A DNA stretch of 64,000 bases from Panagrolaimus kolymaensis (GCA_028622995.1 JAJQJQ010000009.1:5890001-5954000), one strand, 5' to 3'; numbered from the stretch's first letter, positions 13,967-27,911 are shown. A program made the numbers and translations. The notes: a model not told the origin generated them from the letters alone.

Positions 13967-14206
13967 ATGAATGTTTTGAACCTGAATTTAATTGCAATAT
14001 TATTACTTTTTTGTGTTGGATTAATTTTTGTGGCTTCTTCACAACCACCATCACGAGTTTTTAATACTCATTCTTATGCAGCAAAAGTAAATGTTTCAGA
14101 AGTTTCCCTTTTTACATATATGAAATTTTTTTAGGCACAAGAGCTACGAACTCAGCCAAAAATACGTATTGGAGAAACTGCACCAAAATTTATTTTGGAA
14201 GAATAA
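13967..14206 (+). CDS. Small secreted or membrane-anchored peptide, unknown
   Basis: Two exons, 13967-14086 and 14135-14206, join in phase 0 to give 63 residues. The N-terminus is a long hydrophobic signal or anchor (about residues 4-26). A short polar tail of about 37 residues ends APKFILEE and has no dibasic cleavage site and no cysteine after the signal. I do not recognise the family. Canonical splice sites and a strong leader support a real gene. It lies close behind the LRRC20-like gene, so it could be the second gene of a small operon. Confidence 0.5.
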
Positions 14207-17200
14207 AACCACAAAAAAGAAAAACACACGGAAATTAAATTTGGTTTTTCTCACCCTTGTTTTTCTTATTTTTTGAGCTAAAGCAACTTTTGTTTTGATT
14301 CATACGTTTTTTAATTAAAAAATAAATAAAAGTTGGGAAATCTAAAAATAAATTTTAAGGAAAAGCAAAAAAAAGTTGGGTGTGTGTGAAACATTTATTT
14401 TAGAAACATTCAAAAAAATTCACGTGTATTTCTTGTTTCTGAATATTTCCTTTTTAAATTTCCTGCAAATGACAGAATTTCATTTTAATAAATTTTTAGT
14501 TAAATTGCGGGTCCATATCTTTTTTTATTATTAAAGCCTGTCAAATTAGTTAATTAAATCGTATTTTTGGGTCACTCTTTTCCTACCTTTTAAATAATTT
14601 TTATTTGTTTTGTAATAAACATTTTTATAGCTTCAATTCATTTTGTAGTTCATTTTTTTCAAACTTTTTGGAATTTAGTTCAAAAGCTTTCTGTCATATT
14701 AAATTAAACATTTTTTTATGTTTGATTCAAAAAAATTCTGGTTCATCAATTAAATGTTGTTTGACTCAAAAAAAAGTTATGAAAAAGACTTTTTTGAGCT
14801 GCAAAAAAGAGGAAATTTGTATTAAAAAATTAAAGGAACGGAATCAATTTTTGTTTCCGAAGATTTTTTCGTTTTTTAATTCTATTTTTAGTACAGCATT
14901 ATAGTTAAGATGAAAAATGCATTTTAAAAGCATACATACATCACTTCCCGGATTCTCTATAGCTCAAAAATTTTGCAACCTTGTTTTCGAGAAATGCCTT
15001 AGAAATTGTGAAAATAGCAGAGAATATTAATATAAATTTGCGCTCAAAAAAGTTTCTCAAAATGTCCTTTGTTTTAGGTCACATTCATAGAAAAAATTTT
15101 TCCGGATCGTGCCTTTTTAAAAAAAAGTTTTTTTGTGCTGTATAAATTTGTATTATTAAAAACAAAGGTTAAAAACTTTACGTTTGAGTGTTCTGAGATT
15201 TTACTAAAAATCCTGTTTAGAGAATGCAACACTAACTAAAAAAATATGTGAAAAAAATCCAGCTATAAAGTTTAAAAAAAGTTAAACTAAAGTGTTTAAA
15301 AACTAACTACATATTTAAGAAAAAAAATTTATTTTTGAGGAAATAAGATTAGTCACACGCAATTAAAGCAGCATAATTTTGTACTTATTAAAAAAATGAT
15401 TTTCAACGATTAAGGTTCAACGAAAAGAAAATAGTTCCCAGAGCACAAAGGAAAAATAATAAAATTCTGTTAACAAACAATTAAATAATAAAATTCTTGA
15501 AATATTGTTTAATTGTTTCTTAATTTCCTAGAACAAAATTTCATAATTGCTTACATTTAATTTTGATAACCCCCAAAACAAGGATGTGAAATTCAGAAGT
15601 CTGTCTAGAAGTTTTTAACGATAAAAAGCCAAAGATTAATACCATAGTCAAAATGCGTCACAAACTTTTTTTTACTGTTATAGTGAACTTGAAGAGTACA
15701 ACAACAACGACAAAGAATTTTTATTTTCACTTTTTTACTCATCCTCTTGGGATACTTTGGAATCTCAAAAATAATATTTTTTATTGTCGTGGAAATACCA
15801 TATTTCTGAGTATAAATAAATATGCGTGATCATTAAACAATTTTTATTTACAAAAATAAAGAAAAAATTTCATATCTCAAGCAACCTTTTTTTGTCTCCT
15901 TTTTTTGGTCAATAATTCTTAGAAAGAAGAAAAAAATATTTAAAAAAACTGTGTATTTCGAGAAAATTTTGGTCAGAGATAATTTAAATTTTCATGTAGA
16001 AAAAAATAAAATCAAAAAACTACCATATACCTTTTTATTTTTTCCGTTTCTAGCTTTTTATTTATGAGTTTACAATTTTTTAAATGTCAATGAGCACCAC
16101 CACAGCTTCCAATATTTATTAATAAGAAGAAAAAGCCGGGATTATAACAGATTACCCCTTCTTAACATTTTAATATTGTATTTAAAATACAACATTTTTT
16201 CTTATTAATACTAAACATGTAACCTTTAATTGGGGGAGTTTTTTTTATTTGTTTGCAATTTAAAAGATATATTGTAAGAAGGATTAAAAAACTCTCATTT
16301 GCAGTTTAAAAAGTTAATAAAAAAATGCTCTGATCTTTTTCTTAAATCTTCCTCATCCCTACTAAAAAAATATATTTAATTGACTTTCTTGTTTAAGGGA
16401 TTAGGAGAAGAAGAAAAAATTAATTTATTATTTGCTTCTTGTTGCCAGCTACCTCCTTCAACTAAGCTAAATCTCAAGGTCGAGGGAGGAGGGAAAAAGA
16501 AAAAGAAAAAGTAATCTCTCCCTCTCTATCTTTTTCACATAATATATATAAAGAAAGAATCTAAACTAACTACTACCGTTTTTATATCCATTTCCTTTTT
16601 TTCATTTCTCATTCATTCCACCCTCACTTTCTATTTTCCAATGTGGGAAAAAAAGAGGGAAGATAAATTATTGCATTTTTCCATAAAAGCAGGAAATGCT
16701 CCTGCTTGAAACTTATATTTTACATTCTTCTTTTTTTCACCACCTTTCCATTCTTTTTTTTTTGAGGAAGGAACCATATTTTAAGGTTTTTCTATTATTC
16801 TTTAATAATAGTTTCTTTCTGTCTACACCCATTTTTATTCATAAAACCAGAGATTAGTTTTTGATTCAGAAAATAAGATATAAAAACTAAAAAAAATAAA
16901 ACATCATATTCTATCAAACTTTCAGATTAACTTTTGCCTTGGAAGGTTTTCTCATGAATGCCACAATATTTTTGCAAAGAATAACTTTTACTCTTTTCTT
17001 TTTTTCTACTTTCCTACTTCTTTTACGCATGTTTTTCTTCTAACTTCTCACCTTAAACAAAATGAATAAGTTTTTTTTCGGATTTGTATTTTGAGCGTCA
17101 TAAATAAATATGTCGTCGTATTTGACTCAATCCCAAGGGCATTTGTGACGGCATCATTTATCCATCGGTAGCTTTTTTATATTACATACAATGTCAAACC

Positions 17201-17450
17201 CCAATTAACATTGTAATCAAGTGGGGATTAAACGTCACACCTTCTTTTATTACTTTTTATTTTTGACACAGATATATAAATACACCTTACGCGCAAGAAA
17301 AAAAAATTAAAATATAGAAAAAGAAGAAGATTATTTTAAATTTGACTCGCTTAATTTTTAGTTTTCGTGTATCAATTCATTGCCACATTTTTTAATAAAA
17401 GTTTTAATTTAATATTTTTGTTTAAATTTTAATTTTTTCAGATACAGAAT
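14207..17450. other. Gene-poor AT-rich region
   Basis: No gene is supported in these 3.2 kb. Several AATAAA sites follow the small secreted peptide gene (near 14320). A pyrimidine-rich tract with TCTCTCCCTCTC-like sequence at about 16510-16630 and a TATA-like stretch near 17270 precede the neuropeptide-like gene and may form part of its promoter. Confidence 0.45.
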
Positions 17451-17821
17451 ATGCAACCTTTGAAATCCATAATTTTCTCTCTTTTTTATTCAACTATACT
17501 GTGGTTTAGCGCCTATGCAGCTCCATTTGCCAGACCCGCAAATAATAATGTTACACCACAAAATTATTTTTTAAGCAATTATAATTACGGTATGACAGAG
17601 GTAAGAAATTTCTTTTTTTATTTCAAAGATTAAATAATCATGAAGTAAATTTTTTTCAGGCTTTTGACCAACGACAAATGGAAAAACGAGTTCATCATTT
17701 ATCACTTTTACGAATGGGAAAACTTTTTAAACCAAATGCAAGTAGTTCACAAGTAAAAAGAATGGAAGCTGAATCACTTTGGCGTCAGCTTGCTGTTGCG
17801 AATTCCATTAGATCATCGTGA
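17451..17821 (+). CDS. Probable neuropeptide precursor
   Basis: Exons 17451-17600 and 17660-17821 join in phase 0 to give 103 residues. A polypyrimidine 3' splice site at 17440-17441 lies 9 bases before the ATG. The product starts with a signal peptide (about 1-24, ending SAYAAP). It then has a spacer and two KR prohormone-convertase sites flanking a segment that begins VHHLSLLRMGK. That segment carries a possible Gly-Lys amidation signal, which would release a peptide ending LSLLRM-amide. The C-terminal segment after the second KR ends SIRSS. Leader plus dibasic sites plus an amidation glycine is the classic neuropeptide layout. I do not recognise a named nematode precursor. Single-Lys processing after Gly is less usual than dibasic, so the exact peptide is inference. 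Confidence 0.65.
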
Positions 17822-19402
17822 AATTAACTCTCTATGAATCGAATTTGTAAATAGCTTTCTCATTATTACTGTAAATATATTTTTGTGCCAAGCAGTGCAT
17901 TTTAGGATTTAAATATATGCTTTCTCTTTTTTATTTCTTAATTTTTCTGTACATAAATTTATTTTTTAAATTTTAACATTTTTAACTTTAATTTTTTTTA
18001 TATATTTTATGCATTCAGGTTATTTAGAAACAAATCTCACATTTTTTTGGTGACTTTATTTTTTTATTTGATATAAATATATTTTTTAATTAAAAAAAAG
18101 AAATTGAACTTGCTCTCAAAAAAATAAAAAAATAATAATATCTAATATTTCTTTATTTTTTTAATACAAATATGTTGTTGGTGGATTTATTTATTTGTAC
18201 TGAGTCAAAAAAAATGGGATATATGTATGAAAAGAAAAAAATTTATTCCTATTTAAAATAAAAATTAATTAAAAAGTATTTACTTCAAACTAAATTTAGA
18301 TGAAAAAGGTTACACATTAATCTGAGAAGGTGAAGAAACAAAAAAAATTATGACCTAAAATAGTTTAATAAAAGAAAATATTTTTTTGGTGAACAAATTA
18401 AAAAAAACAGCTCTCAAAAAAAAATAAATAAGATTAAAGAACTCATAAACAATGAAAAAAAAATACGGTACTAACATTGCTCGATAATGAAATTTAAAAA
18501 AAACATTTTTTTTCTAACTAAAAGGTTTTGAAACCCATACTCGAAGTCAAAAAGAAAAGTCATTAAGCTAATTTTTTATATCCTAAAAAAAAATCTATGA
18601 AACACATCATTTGAAGCATTTTTGTTTCATTGAATAAAAAATGATCAAAAAAGGCTGTTGTGTTATTTTGAAATTAGAAAAAAAGGACATGCAGTTGTTA
18701 GTCAATCTCCGCTCTCAGCAATAAATGTGTTTTATTTGCCTTTCTTCCATCATTTATGTCGTAAAAAAGAAATATTTTTTTGACGAATAAAAAAACCCCA
18801 AAAAAACATCGATCTTTTTTTTGCTCAAAATTTAACGCCTTTTTGCGCGATCTTTTATTTTTAATGCCATAGAGTTTTTTGTGTTTTCGTTATTATATCT
18901 TTGTTTCATTTACAAAAAAGTCTTCTTTTCTTTTAATATTTGCAACAAGGTTTATCTCTTTGATTAAAAATGCTACACCCTGACGGAACAAAATTCTTCC
19001 ATTTCATTTTTTGTTTGATCTAAGAATTAAAAAATTAAAATGAAACAAACCCTTTCCGCGTGTGCTTTGCTTCTTTTTATTTTGAACCCCTTCTTTTTGC
19101 TTTCATCATCCTGTTACGTCTATTTTAAATTTAATTTTGTAAAACTGTCAGCAGCAAGAAAAAAGCAAGCATATAAACAGACGTGGAAAAATGCTTGCAC
19201 GCCATTTCTCTTCTTCTTTACTTTTGCGATCGGGGAAGCTTTTTTCTTGACTGTCAGAAAAAAAACATGTCTACATTTTTAATGGTTTTTGGTTTGGCGG
19301 CAAAGATTCCTAATGTTTTTTGCACACCATTTTTTTTTTAGAAAACCCGTCTGACTTATTTTATTTCCAAGTTTTTAGGGTAATAAAAATAATTAGTGAA
19401 AA
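17822..19402. other. Intergenic region
   Basis: Mostly A/T homopolymer sequence. A frame at 19040-19282 begins with a leader-like hydrophobic stretch but continues as low-complexity sequence without supporting splice sites, so I do not call it. AATAAA signals occur after the neuropeptide-like gene. Confidence 0.45.
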
Positions 19403-21781
19403 ATGTTTCCACAAGAAAAACGTAAAGTTTCGACTGATGAAGTTCGAAAGCTATCCACAATTTCCTTGGGCACCTTTAATCAAGCGATTGATCAACTTGA
19501 AAGATACATAGTTAAAAAAGAGCTGCCCGCTGAAGAAATGGTTTATAATATTTTTAAACTTCCAAATAGGGATGAAGGAAATATTGGAAAATTAATAACT
19601 GTAAGTCTTTATTTTTTCATTTTTTTTTTTGCATTTTAAAAGAAAACCTTTTTTCTTTAGCTTCTTCGAAGTTATGGCTTGCAAGAAAATGATCCACGTT
19701 TGCAACCAATGATAAAAGAAATTTTAAGAATTGAAGAAGAATATGAAAATGAAACCAAAGAAATTAGGGAACCCAAAAAATGGAGACTTAAAAAAGAAGA
19801 TTTTATGATGTTGTTTAATTACTTTTTTTTGAACCCATAAAACAAAAATAACACCACAAAAATTTTTTTAGGTGCGTAAATGAAAGTCTCGGTCTCGTTA
19901 CTCGTGCCCTCCAAAATGACCTCATAATTCCAAGCTGGTCTGAATTTAGTCGAAGAATAAAAGAAATTTTTGTTAAAGTAAGCCAAAATAATTTACATTT
20001 TGCCAAAAATTTGATTCAGTGTCGAGATATATCTGATGGCAACGTAGCCACATACATCCCCCAATTATCTCGAGTAAATCCAAATAAATGGGGTGTTGCA
20101 ATTTGTACGGTGGATGGTCAACGAGCTTCATGGGGAGATTGTAAAGAATCATTTTGTTTTCAAAGTATTTCCAAAGCTTTTAATTATGCCATTGCTGCTT
20201 CGGAATTAGGCGCGGACGTGGTTCATCATTATGTTGGGCAAGAACCTTCTGGGAGATTATTTAATGAAATTGCATTGGACAATAATAGTTAGTAATTGTT
20301 TATTTTTGTTTAACAAAAAAGTAAAGAAATGATAAACTTTTTTTAGATAAGCCTCATAATCCTATGGTAAATTCAGGTGCTATTATTGTTACGTCGTTAA
20401 TCAACAACAAATTAAACCTTGCTGATCGCTTTGATGGAGTAAGTAAAAAAAGCAACAACCGATCACATTTTCTTCTTATTTCGATTTTAAAACTTTTGTT
20501 TATTTATTTATTTTTTATAGATGCTTAATGCTTATCGCCAAATCGCTGGTGGCGAATATATTGGTTTTAATAATGCTGTATTTTTATCTGAACGTGAAAC
20601 AGCTGATCGAAATTATGCTCTTTCATATTATATGAAAGAAAAGAAATGCTTTCCACCTGAAACTACAAATCTCACGGATGCCCTTGATTTTTATTTTCAA
20701 CTTTGTTCATTGGAAACAAATTGTGAAGCTCTCTCGGTCATGGCTGCCACACTTGCTAATGGCGGGGTTTGTCCAATTACGGAAGAAAGATGCATTAAAA
20801 GTAGACCATGCAGGGATGTTTTGAGTTTGATGAATTCATGCGGCATGTAAGAAGTTTTAGATAAACGAATAAAAGCTTTTAAAACTGTAGTATTTTTTAG
20901 GTATGACTACAGTGGACAATTTAGTTTTCATTGTGGTCTTCCAGCAAAATCTGGAGTTTCGGGTAATTTAATGGTAGTAATTCCTAACTTGGTTGGAATT
21001 GCAATTTGGAGTCCACCTCTTGACGAAATGGGAAATAGTTGTGTTCGTAGTTTTAGCAATATTTTAAAAAACTTTTTAAAAAAATTGTAGAGAGGAGTTG
21101 CTTTCTGCAAAGAATTGGTTAAACAATTCAACTTCCATGCTTATGATAGCCTTGCACATAATGAAAGTGAAAAGTATGATCCAAGACAACGAGTTGGCGA
21201 TCGAGAAAAGAATCAAGTTGTAGCTTTACTTTTTGCTGCAAAAGCTGGTGATATTAATTCTATTCGGAGGTAATTTCAAAAACAAAACATTGAAATAAAA
21301 TAAATCTTTATTATCCATTTGCAGGATGCTTCTCAAAGGTGTTGATTTGGAAATGGAAGATTATGATCGTCGAACTGCTTTACATTTGGCTGCAGCTGAA
21401 GGTCATCTGGATGTTGTGGAATTTTTGGTTAAAGTTGCTAGAGTTCGTGTGGATCCCAAAGATCGTTGGAATCGAACCCCGTTGCATGATGCCAAAACAG
21501 AACGTCATAATCATGTCGTGGCATTTTTGCGTCAAGCTATGACCATCGGCGAACAAGATGAAGGCGAAGAAATAAATGAAAATTTTGGACTTGATCATGA
21601 TATTGATTTTGATCATCATTGTGGTTCTCAAAATATATCCTCAGCTTCATCATCTTCTCCTAAAACTCTCTCCGAAGAAAGCAGTGAAGGCAGCGATTCA
21701 GAAAATGAAACTAAACCAGCGGGTTACATCGAAGAAAAAGAATTCAAGTTAAGTCGAAAGCGAACTATTCCATTAATGTAA
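19403..21781 (+). CDS. glna: Glutaminase with C-terminal ankyrin repeats
   Basis: Nine exons (19403-19600, 19661-19809, 19872-19977, 20020-20287, 20347-20438, 20521-20846, 20901-21042, 21091-21269, 21325-21781) give 638 residues in phase. The enzyme hydrolyses glutamine to glutamate and ammonia. The helical N-terminal region (about 1-145) precedes the beta-lactamase-like catalytic domain. [10 protein letters not shown] holds the catalytic Ser-x-x-Lys pair (about S200/K203). [18 protein letters not shown] and PAKSGVSGN are family signatures. Ankyrin repeats follow (about 490-560, [19 protein letters not shown] and [10 protein letters not shown]), then an acidic tail. The order matches animal kidney-type glutaminases. 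No clear mitochondrial presequence is visible at this start, so localisation is open. The introns at 19810 (gttgtt) and 21043 (gttcgt) use weak donors but are needed to keep frame. Confidence 0.95.
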
Positions 21782-21837
21782 AATTTTCTCTAAAAAAACA
21801 TTTTTTTGTGCCTTTAATTTGTCTCTAAAATTAAACG

Positions 21838-21843
21838 AATAAA
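21838..21843 (+). terminator. AATAAA polyadenylation signal of glutaminase gene
   Basis: A canonical AATAAA hexamer lies 57 bases after the glutaminase stop codon, at the usual distance for nematode 3' ends. Confidence 0.5.
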
Positions 21844-22399
21844 CATTGCCTTATTTTTTTTTAAAGAAAAGCTTTACACTAATTGTCCTGGATTTCTGTA
21901 AATAAGATAATCTTTACAATTAAAAATGTTTAAATGAAAGAATAAACTTGTGTTTTACCGAGATAGAAATGAAGCAGCTGCAACTGTCATCGATTGATCT
22001 CTCAACTTCAATTTTTCTTGCTCATTTCCTTTTTACAAGGAATAATCAGTGGATTTAATAAAGAAAGCTGCTTTTGCTAAAAAAATTTTCTGTTCAAAAA
22101 TGTTTTACCAAAAACGTCCTATGTGTTCATGCAGTCGCTTAACAAATAAAAGAGAGATTATTTCGAGAATATTAAAAAAAATCATTACCAACCAAACTTT
22201 GTTTATTCTAATTTTATTATATTTTTGTTTGATAATAATATGTATTTTTAAACAAAGCTAAACCTATGTATATTTTTGTGATGCCACGAATTCAATCGAA
22301 AAGTATGTAGAGCTTTACGGAAATTATACATGAACATCCAAGGTAAAAAAAATTTAAATAAAAGCTTTCAGCTTTCTAAGATAAAAAGCGATTTAGGAA

Positions 22400-22850
22400 A
22401 TGGAAAATTTGAGAAAAATTAGTGAAAATATTAATTTCACAGAAACAACTGAAAATTTGGTAAAAACTTCTGTGGAATCATTAAAATTATTTGCGGCCTT
22501 GAAAGGTGAAGAAAAATTATGGGAGCCATGTGTCGAATCAATTAAAAATAAACGAATTCCGATACTGTGTTTTAGCTTATGCATTGGTCTAATATGGCTT
22601 CCCTTCTGGTTTTTTTCAGCAACATGTGACTTATGTTACCACTTTGACTGTTATCACGATTTTTTTGGATACTCTTTTTATTGCATATTGTTCTTATATT
22701 ATTAATCGGAATATTTTTGTACAGAATGTTAACCTTAAATGTTACAAAACTGTTAAGTGGTTCCATATCAAATTCATAAAAATTGTGATTCATAAAAACT
22801 CAACAACAAAAAAATTGTTTATTCCATTCATTTATAATATTCAAAAATAA
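22400..22850 (+). pseudogene. Possible two-TM small protein split by a one-base frameshift
   Basis: An ATG preceded by a tttag 3' splice site opens a frame of about 75 meaningful codons that ends in a hydrophobic segment (IPILCFSLCIGLIWLPFWFF). At a run of seven T (about 22611-22617) the frame becomes meaningless. A second frame, shifted by one base, continues with a further hydrophobic segment (TTLTVITIFLDTLFIAYCSY) and a basic tail to a stop at 22850. Either the T run carries a one-base change (real or a sequencing error), or an intron I cannot place lies here. No family is recognised. Confidence 0.3.
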
Positions 22851-25800
22851 GCTCCATATTTGTGATCCAAGTTCGCATTCTGTTTTATAAATCTTTTGTT
22901 AAACTCTAGAAAAGAAATTTGTCGAAAGAACGCTTTATATTATTTATTATTTTAACCTTGAAACAACATTTTTAAATGACCTTTTAGATTTCTTAAATTT
23001 GATTTTTATACATCACAAACTTTTTGGTTGATTGATAAATGTGTTTCTATAATTTATAGTTTTTTTAAACAATGAAAATTTATTACAGTTTTTTCTTGTT
23101 CTGCGTTTAGAGTTATTTAAAAGGTTTTGAACACCTGTATCATTTTGTTTTCTCCTTCTTTCTCACGGTCATTTATTTTTAACCTTCTCTAAGGACAATG
23201 AAAAAAAAGCAGGCGATAATGAAGTGTGCGCAAAAGCATAATTTTCACCACAAATTGGATAATCATCAATCAGCTCCATAAATGTTGTGGTCATCTATCT
23301 TCTTTGCGCCGGCTTTATCTTGGCTTTAATTTAATTATCATTTTTTGTGGGAAAATGAGAAAAATAATCAAAAAAAAATTTGTTTTCATCCATGATTTTT
23401 TTTTCCAGCAAAAATAGAAGTTTTTTTACTCAAAAATAAGAGCCATGTTCTCCTCAAAAAAATAGTGATGGACTAAAAGTCGAAAATATGGTATTAGCGC
23501 GTTGACGCAACAACATCCTTTTATTTCTGTCAAGACATTTCTCGCCGACGACGACAACGAGATTGTTGTTTCCGGGCGAGAGCGGTTCCATGATGCAAAG
23601 AGTAGGTTGCGCAATCAAAAATTATACATTGTAAAGACAAGGACAAGTTGGAATCTTAATAAACAATATTCTTTCTTGACCATAACTCAACTAACTTTTC
23701 GCAAGACTCAAAATGCAACCAAAAAATGAAAAAGTGAATATGGCTCAAATATAAAAAAAGTGATTTAATCTTGATGCAGCTAATTGGAAAAAAAAAAAAG
23801 AAACTTGATCGCGTTTAACAAAGTATTGTAAAAAACCAACAAAGAGAAAGAAAAAATATTCAACAGTTGCCAAAAAAAGAAAAGCAGGTGGAATAAAAAA
23901 AAATTAGCGTTTCAGATTACTTTGTGCCTTTTTTTATTCGGTGGCGCTTCTTCTATGTATAAGAAGGCATAATTAGCAGTTTCAAACAACTGTGAGGACA
24001 AGAAAAGACAAAATCTGATCATCCATCCATCGTTTTCGATACAGTTGTTTTTCGTTATTTTTATTTGTCATTTTGTCATCTTTTTTTCTTCTTCAAAAAT
24101 TGCAATGAATCATGTTTTTTTTTGAAATCATATAACTCTCTTCCAAAAAATAGATTAATGGTGGTATTAAAGTAACTGACGGACTATCTTGAGGCTGGTT
24201 GCAGCAGTTTTTCAAAAAGATGACCTTCCCATAAAAAAACTTTATTTTTTGATTCATTCAACCTCTTCCCTCTGCAGGTCATTTTTTTGGATGGACAAAA
24301 GTTTTTTCATTTCCATTTTTTGAAAAAAAAAATAAAAATAAAATTTATCGGCCATTTTGTTTGTTGCTGCTGCAAATGCAAGGACGACGACGACAATGAC
24401 AGTCTTTTTTGTATCGCCTTCACACGCGTGCATTCCATATTTTTTAATAAATGATTTATTGCCTGTCAAGCTGCTCATTCAGTAAAATACATATAATTTT
24501 TTGGCATAAGTGTTGCGCGCTTTGGCTGTCAATTTTAGGCTTTGAAATTCAAACTTTTTTATATTTAAAAAAAGATTTTTTCGCTATTTATAACTTGATT
24601 TAAAATGACAAATAACTTAAGGATTGATTGGCATTTTTTTTGGTTGAATAAAAAAAAATTTGAAAAAAATGTGTTTGTGGATTATGGACTTTTGGGTGAT
24701 TTTGACTTCAAAAAATTCGTTGGTCCAATAATTGCTTATTTTCATGCAAAAAAATCAAAAACTTATGGTTCTTTTTTTTTACTGTACACCTGCCATAGTT
24801 TTAGTGTAAAATCCTACTTGACTTTTTTTGATCTCCTATTATTTTGCCATCTTGCATTTTATTTAACCGTTAAATTGCTGTTCCAACTTGTTCCAACATA
24901 CATAAAAAAGCGTTGTTTCTTTAATCGGTATATAATCGGCAACACGAGCAGCAAACAGCGCGCCACCATTTTTTTATTTTCAATTCATCGTCGGCATAAA
25001 ACTTTTTTTTACTGACCATCTGCCCCGGCGGGCTATTTGCGCATTTTTTTACATTCATAAATGCCAAGGCCGATTTCTTTCATTCTTTAAAAAAATAGAA
25101 GGGTGAAAAACTTTGTTTCATTGTATATTTTGACATTTATGAAAGTGTGAAATTTCTTGCATTATTTTTTTAAAAAATGGCGGCTACCTTGTTTTCATTT
25201 TAATCCAAAAGCCGAAAAGTTTTTTTTACTTCAATGAGTGTTTAAAATAACAAAACAACGTAAAAGTCTCTTTTTTTCTTTGAAGTTTCTTTTTCTTGGA
25301 AGGGGTGAATTTTGCTTTAGGCACGTTTAAAACAAGTACGCAACATGTTTTTTTTGTTGCAAAAAAAAAATAATACATTTATTCATCCACCTGTCGTCGG
25401 TTAAATCTGCTGTTAAAATCGGTGGTGGAATATGGCTTTTTTTGATTGTTGCGATGAATTCTCTTAAAAGGTATTGGGTTTCGGTTTTTTTAAATAATAG
25501 AAAGCATATGCGTCCTTAAAAGGGCGAAACAAATAACCTTGCTTCCGATTTGCTTGTTGTTTATTGTATAATCAAATTGGCATGGTTTAGATTTTTGTCC
25601 TCAAATTTGTTTTGCTCAAATTTCATATTTAGTCCAGGTGAAGGGATAATATTTTTAGTAATAAACTATTGCATTTTTTTAATTTTTGGCAACATTTTTT
25701 AATTCATGTTTTTTGGTTTGAATACACTTTTTTATTTCCTCCCGTAACAAGGTCATTAATGGTCAATTGCTTTTATTTTGAAGTAAGTGCAACGGGATTC

Positions 25801-27911
25801 AAAAGTGAATGTCGTCAATTAAAACATCTGTGATTTTCTTTTGTCCATGCTTGCTTTTACATCAAATAAAAAGCACTGTATCGAAATTCTTACTCAATTT
25901 TTCTAATTGATTTCAAGTGTCATGTCAACTACTCTTCATGCAAAAAAATAAATAAATGAGCATGAGCGCGTGCCATTACTATCCACCGAAGAAAAAAAAT
26001 TGCGGTTTATGTTGTTCGACCAGGTGGAACAAGTACCTCTATCTACCTTTTTATTTATATTATAATGGCATGAATGGCGATCGAGCGAAAGAGCTATTAA
26101 CCCTCTTCTTTTTTTCATAGAAGAAAAAAACGGATTCTTTTACAGTTTTTTATACCAAAAAAGGGGCGGATGCAAAATAGCCATTTTTTTATTGTTTGAA
26201 TGAGCGAGCAACAGTAGCATTTTATGACTTCATTCTCTGAGGGCATGGGTTCATCTTATCTTATTCTTCTTATTTTTTTTAAGTGGCAATAATAAACTAA
26301 AAAATTTTTAAAAAACTAACAGGCGCTACTCCTGCTTCTGTTTTTCGGATGTTTTCGCAACATACTATATTTAATGTTTTTTTATCTTAGAAAATTACTC
26401 CAATTTTTCTTTGTTAGCAAATGTAAAAGATTTTTGTGTTGAATCAAGATTTATTTCGTTTGGTTTACTTAAAAATCTGTCTTTTTTTCAATTGCGTTTT
26501 GACCATTGGCATTTTTTTATTGCTTTTTATTTTTGCCCCTCAAAACTTTTTCGATTTGAAATATATTCTTTATCGTTTTTCTTCCTTCATTTTTTTAAAG
26601 TTGTAAAAAATATTTGATAACGATTCTTTTGTCCTTATGCTGCTATTCGCTTCTGCTACTGTTGAATAAAAAATGAATGTGTATTTTTTCGGTAAAAGTT
26701 CAAAGAAAGAAAAACCCACAAAGTGCCAAAATGCGATAATTTCTATGTAAACACATTTACAACTACCTTCCTACTTGAAAACACTTCAATATTAGGGCGG
26801 CAGCGGCATCCTTAACTAATTTAAATTTAAGGTCAAATCATCATCTTTTTTCCTTCTGTTTTTTAAAGTTAGTTTAACATATTGGACATTATTCAATTAG
26901 CTTTAACTCTGTTGGATACTCATCGCGCGCTTTTTTGAAGTCTAATTTTTGGAAAATGATTTATTCCATTTTTTTGTTTCAATTTTTTTAAATCTGTTTT
27001 TTGGCAATAAAAATTAGGAAGCAAATGTCGCCAACTGTGATGAATAAATCCATGGCCCAAAAAAAACAAAGAAATTTAAAAGATCAATTTCAAATAATTT
27101 TCCCCGTAGGTGGCTCGTTTTTTCCTTTTTGCAACATAAAACAATTAATTTTCTTTTTTTTGTTTTTGCCATGTGTGAACAGATACGTATCTTCTTCATC
27201 TTTTTTTTATATATTTTTCCTTAAAAGTATTTTTGCCGCTTTAAATTTATTTCATTGAGACTATATCCGGTCGTCGTCATTCGTGCGCATATGTCATCGC
27301 CTGCCTTTTTTGAATAATAATAAGAAGATTTGACTCTATCGGATGAGGCTTAAATCCCTTCACTCTTTTTTACTTTTTATTTTTGTTTGGCGGCGGCATT
27401 GGAAACAATCACTGAAGCGACGATAATCACACGATTGAGCGCGTCAAAACTTGCCGTAATCCACCGCTAATTTTTGTGCCATAAAAAAATTGCAATGTTC
27501 TTTTTTTTTAAGTTTTTTTTTGCCAATAAAAAATAAGAATGATTGTTTTGAAAAATGCCGAACTCTTTCAAACTGTAGTTAAAAAATGAGTGAAAAAGGT
27601 GTGGCTGAGAGCGCATAAAATTATCTTTTAAAAAACCATAATTTTGGCATGTTTGATAATGTTTTGGGAAAATTTTTGTTTTCCGTTGCTTTTATCTGTG
27701 GCATAGAAATAAAAAAGTTTATACAGTAAAATTACAATTTATTGGCTCTCTTTTTTTATCTGAGAAGCTTTTTATTTTGTATATTTTTTGTCCATTATTT
27801 TTTTCTTATTAATCTCTTGAATCAACCAAACTAAAAAAAACGGGTGTTAAACTTGGTACCTTTTCTAAATAATAAATAGCTAATCTCAATGAAAGGCTTT
27901 ATTATAAAAAA

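Noticed and set aside
19040..19282. Leader-like ATG frame before glutaminase
   Set aside because: The first 25 residues look like a signal peptide, but the rest is not protein-like, and no donor links it to the glutaminase start.
24605..25015. Plus-strand ATG frame of 136 codons
   Set aside because: Phe/Lys-rich, no splice signals or domain features; chance opening in AT-rich DNA.
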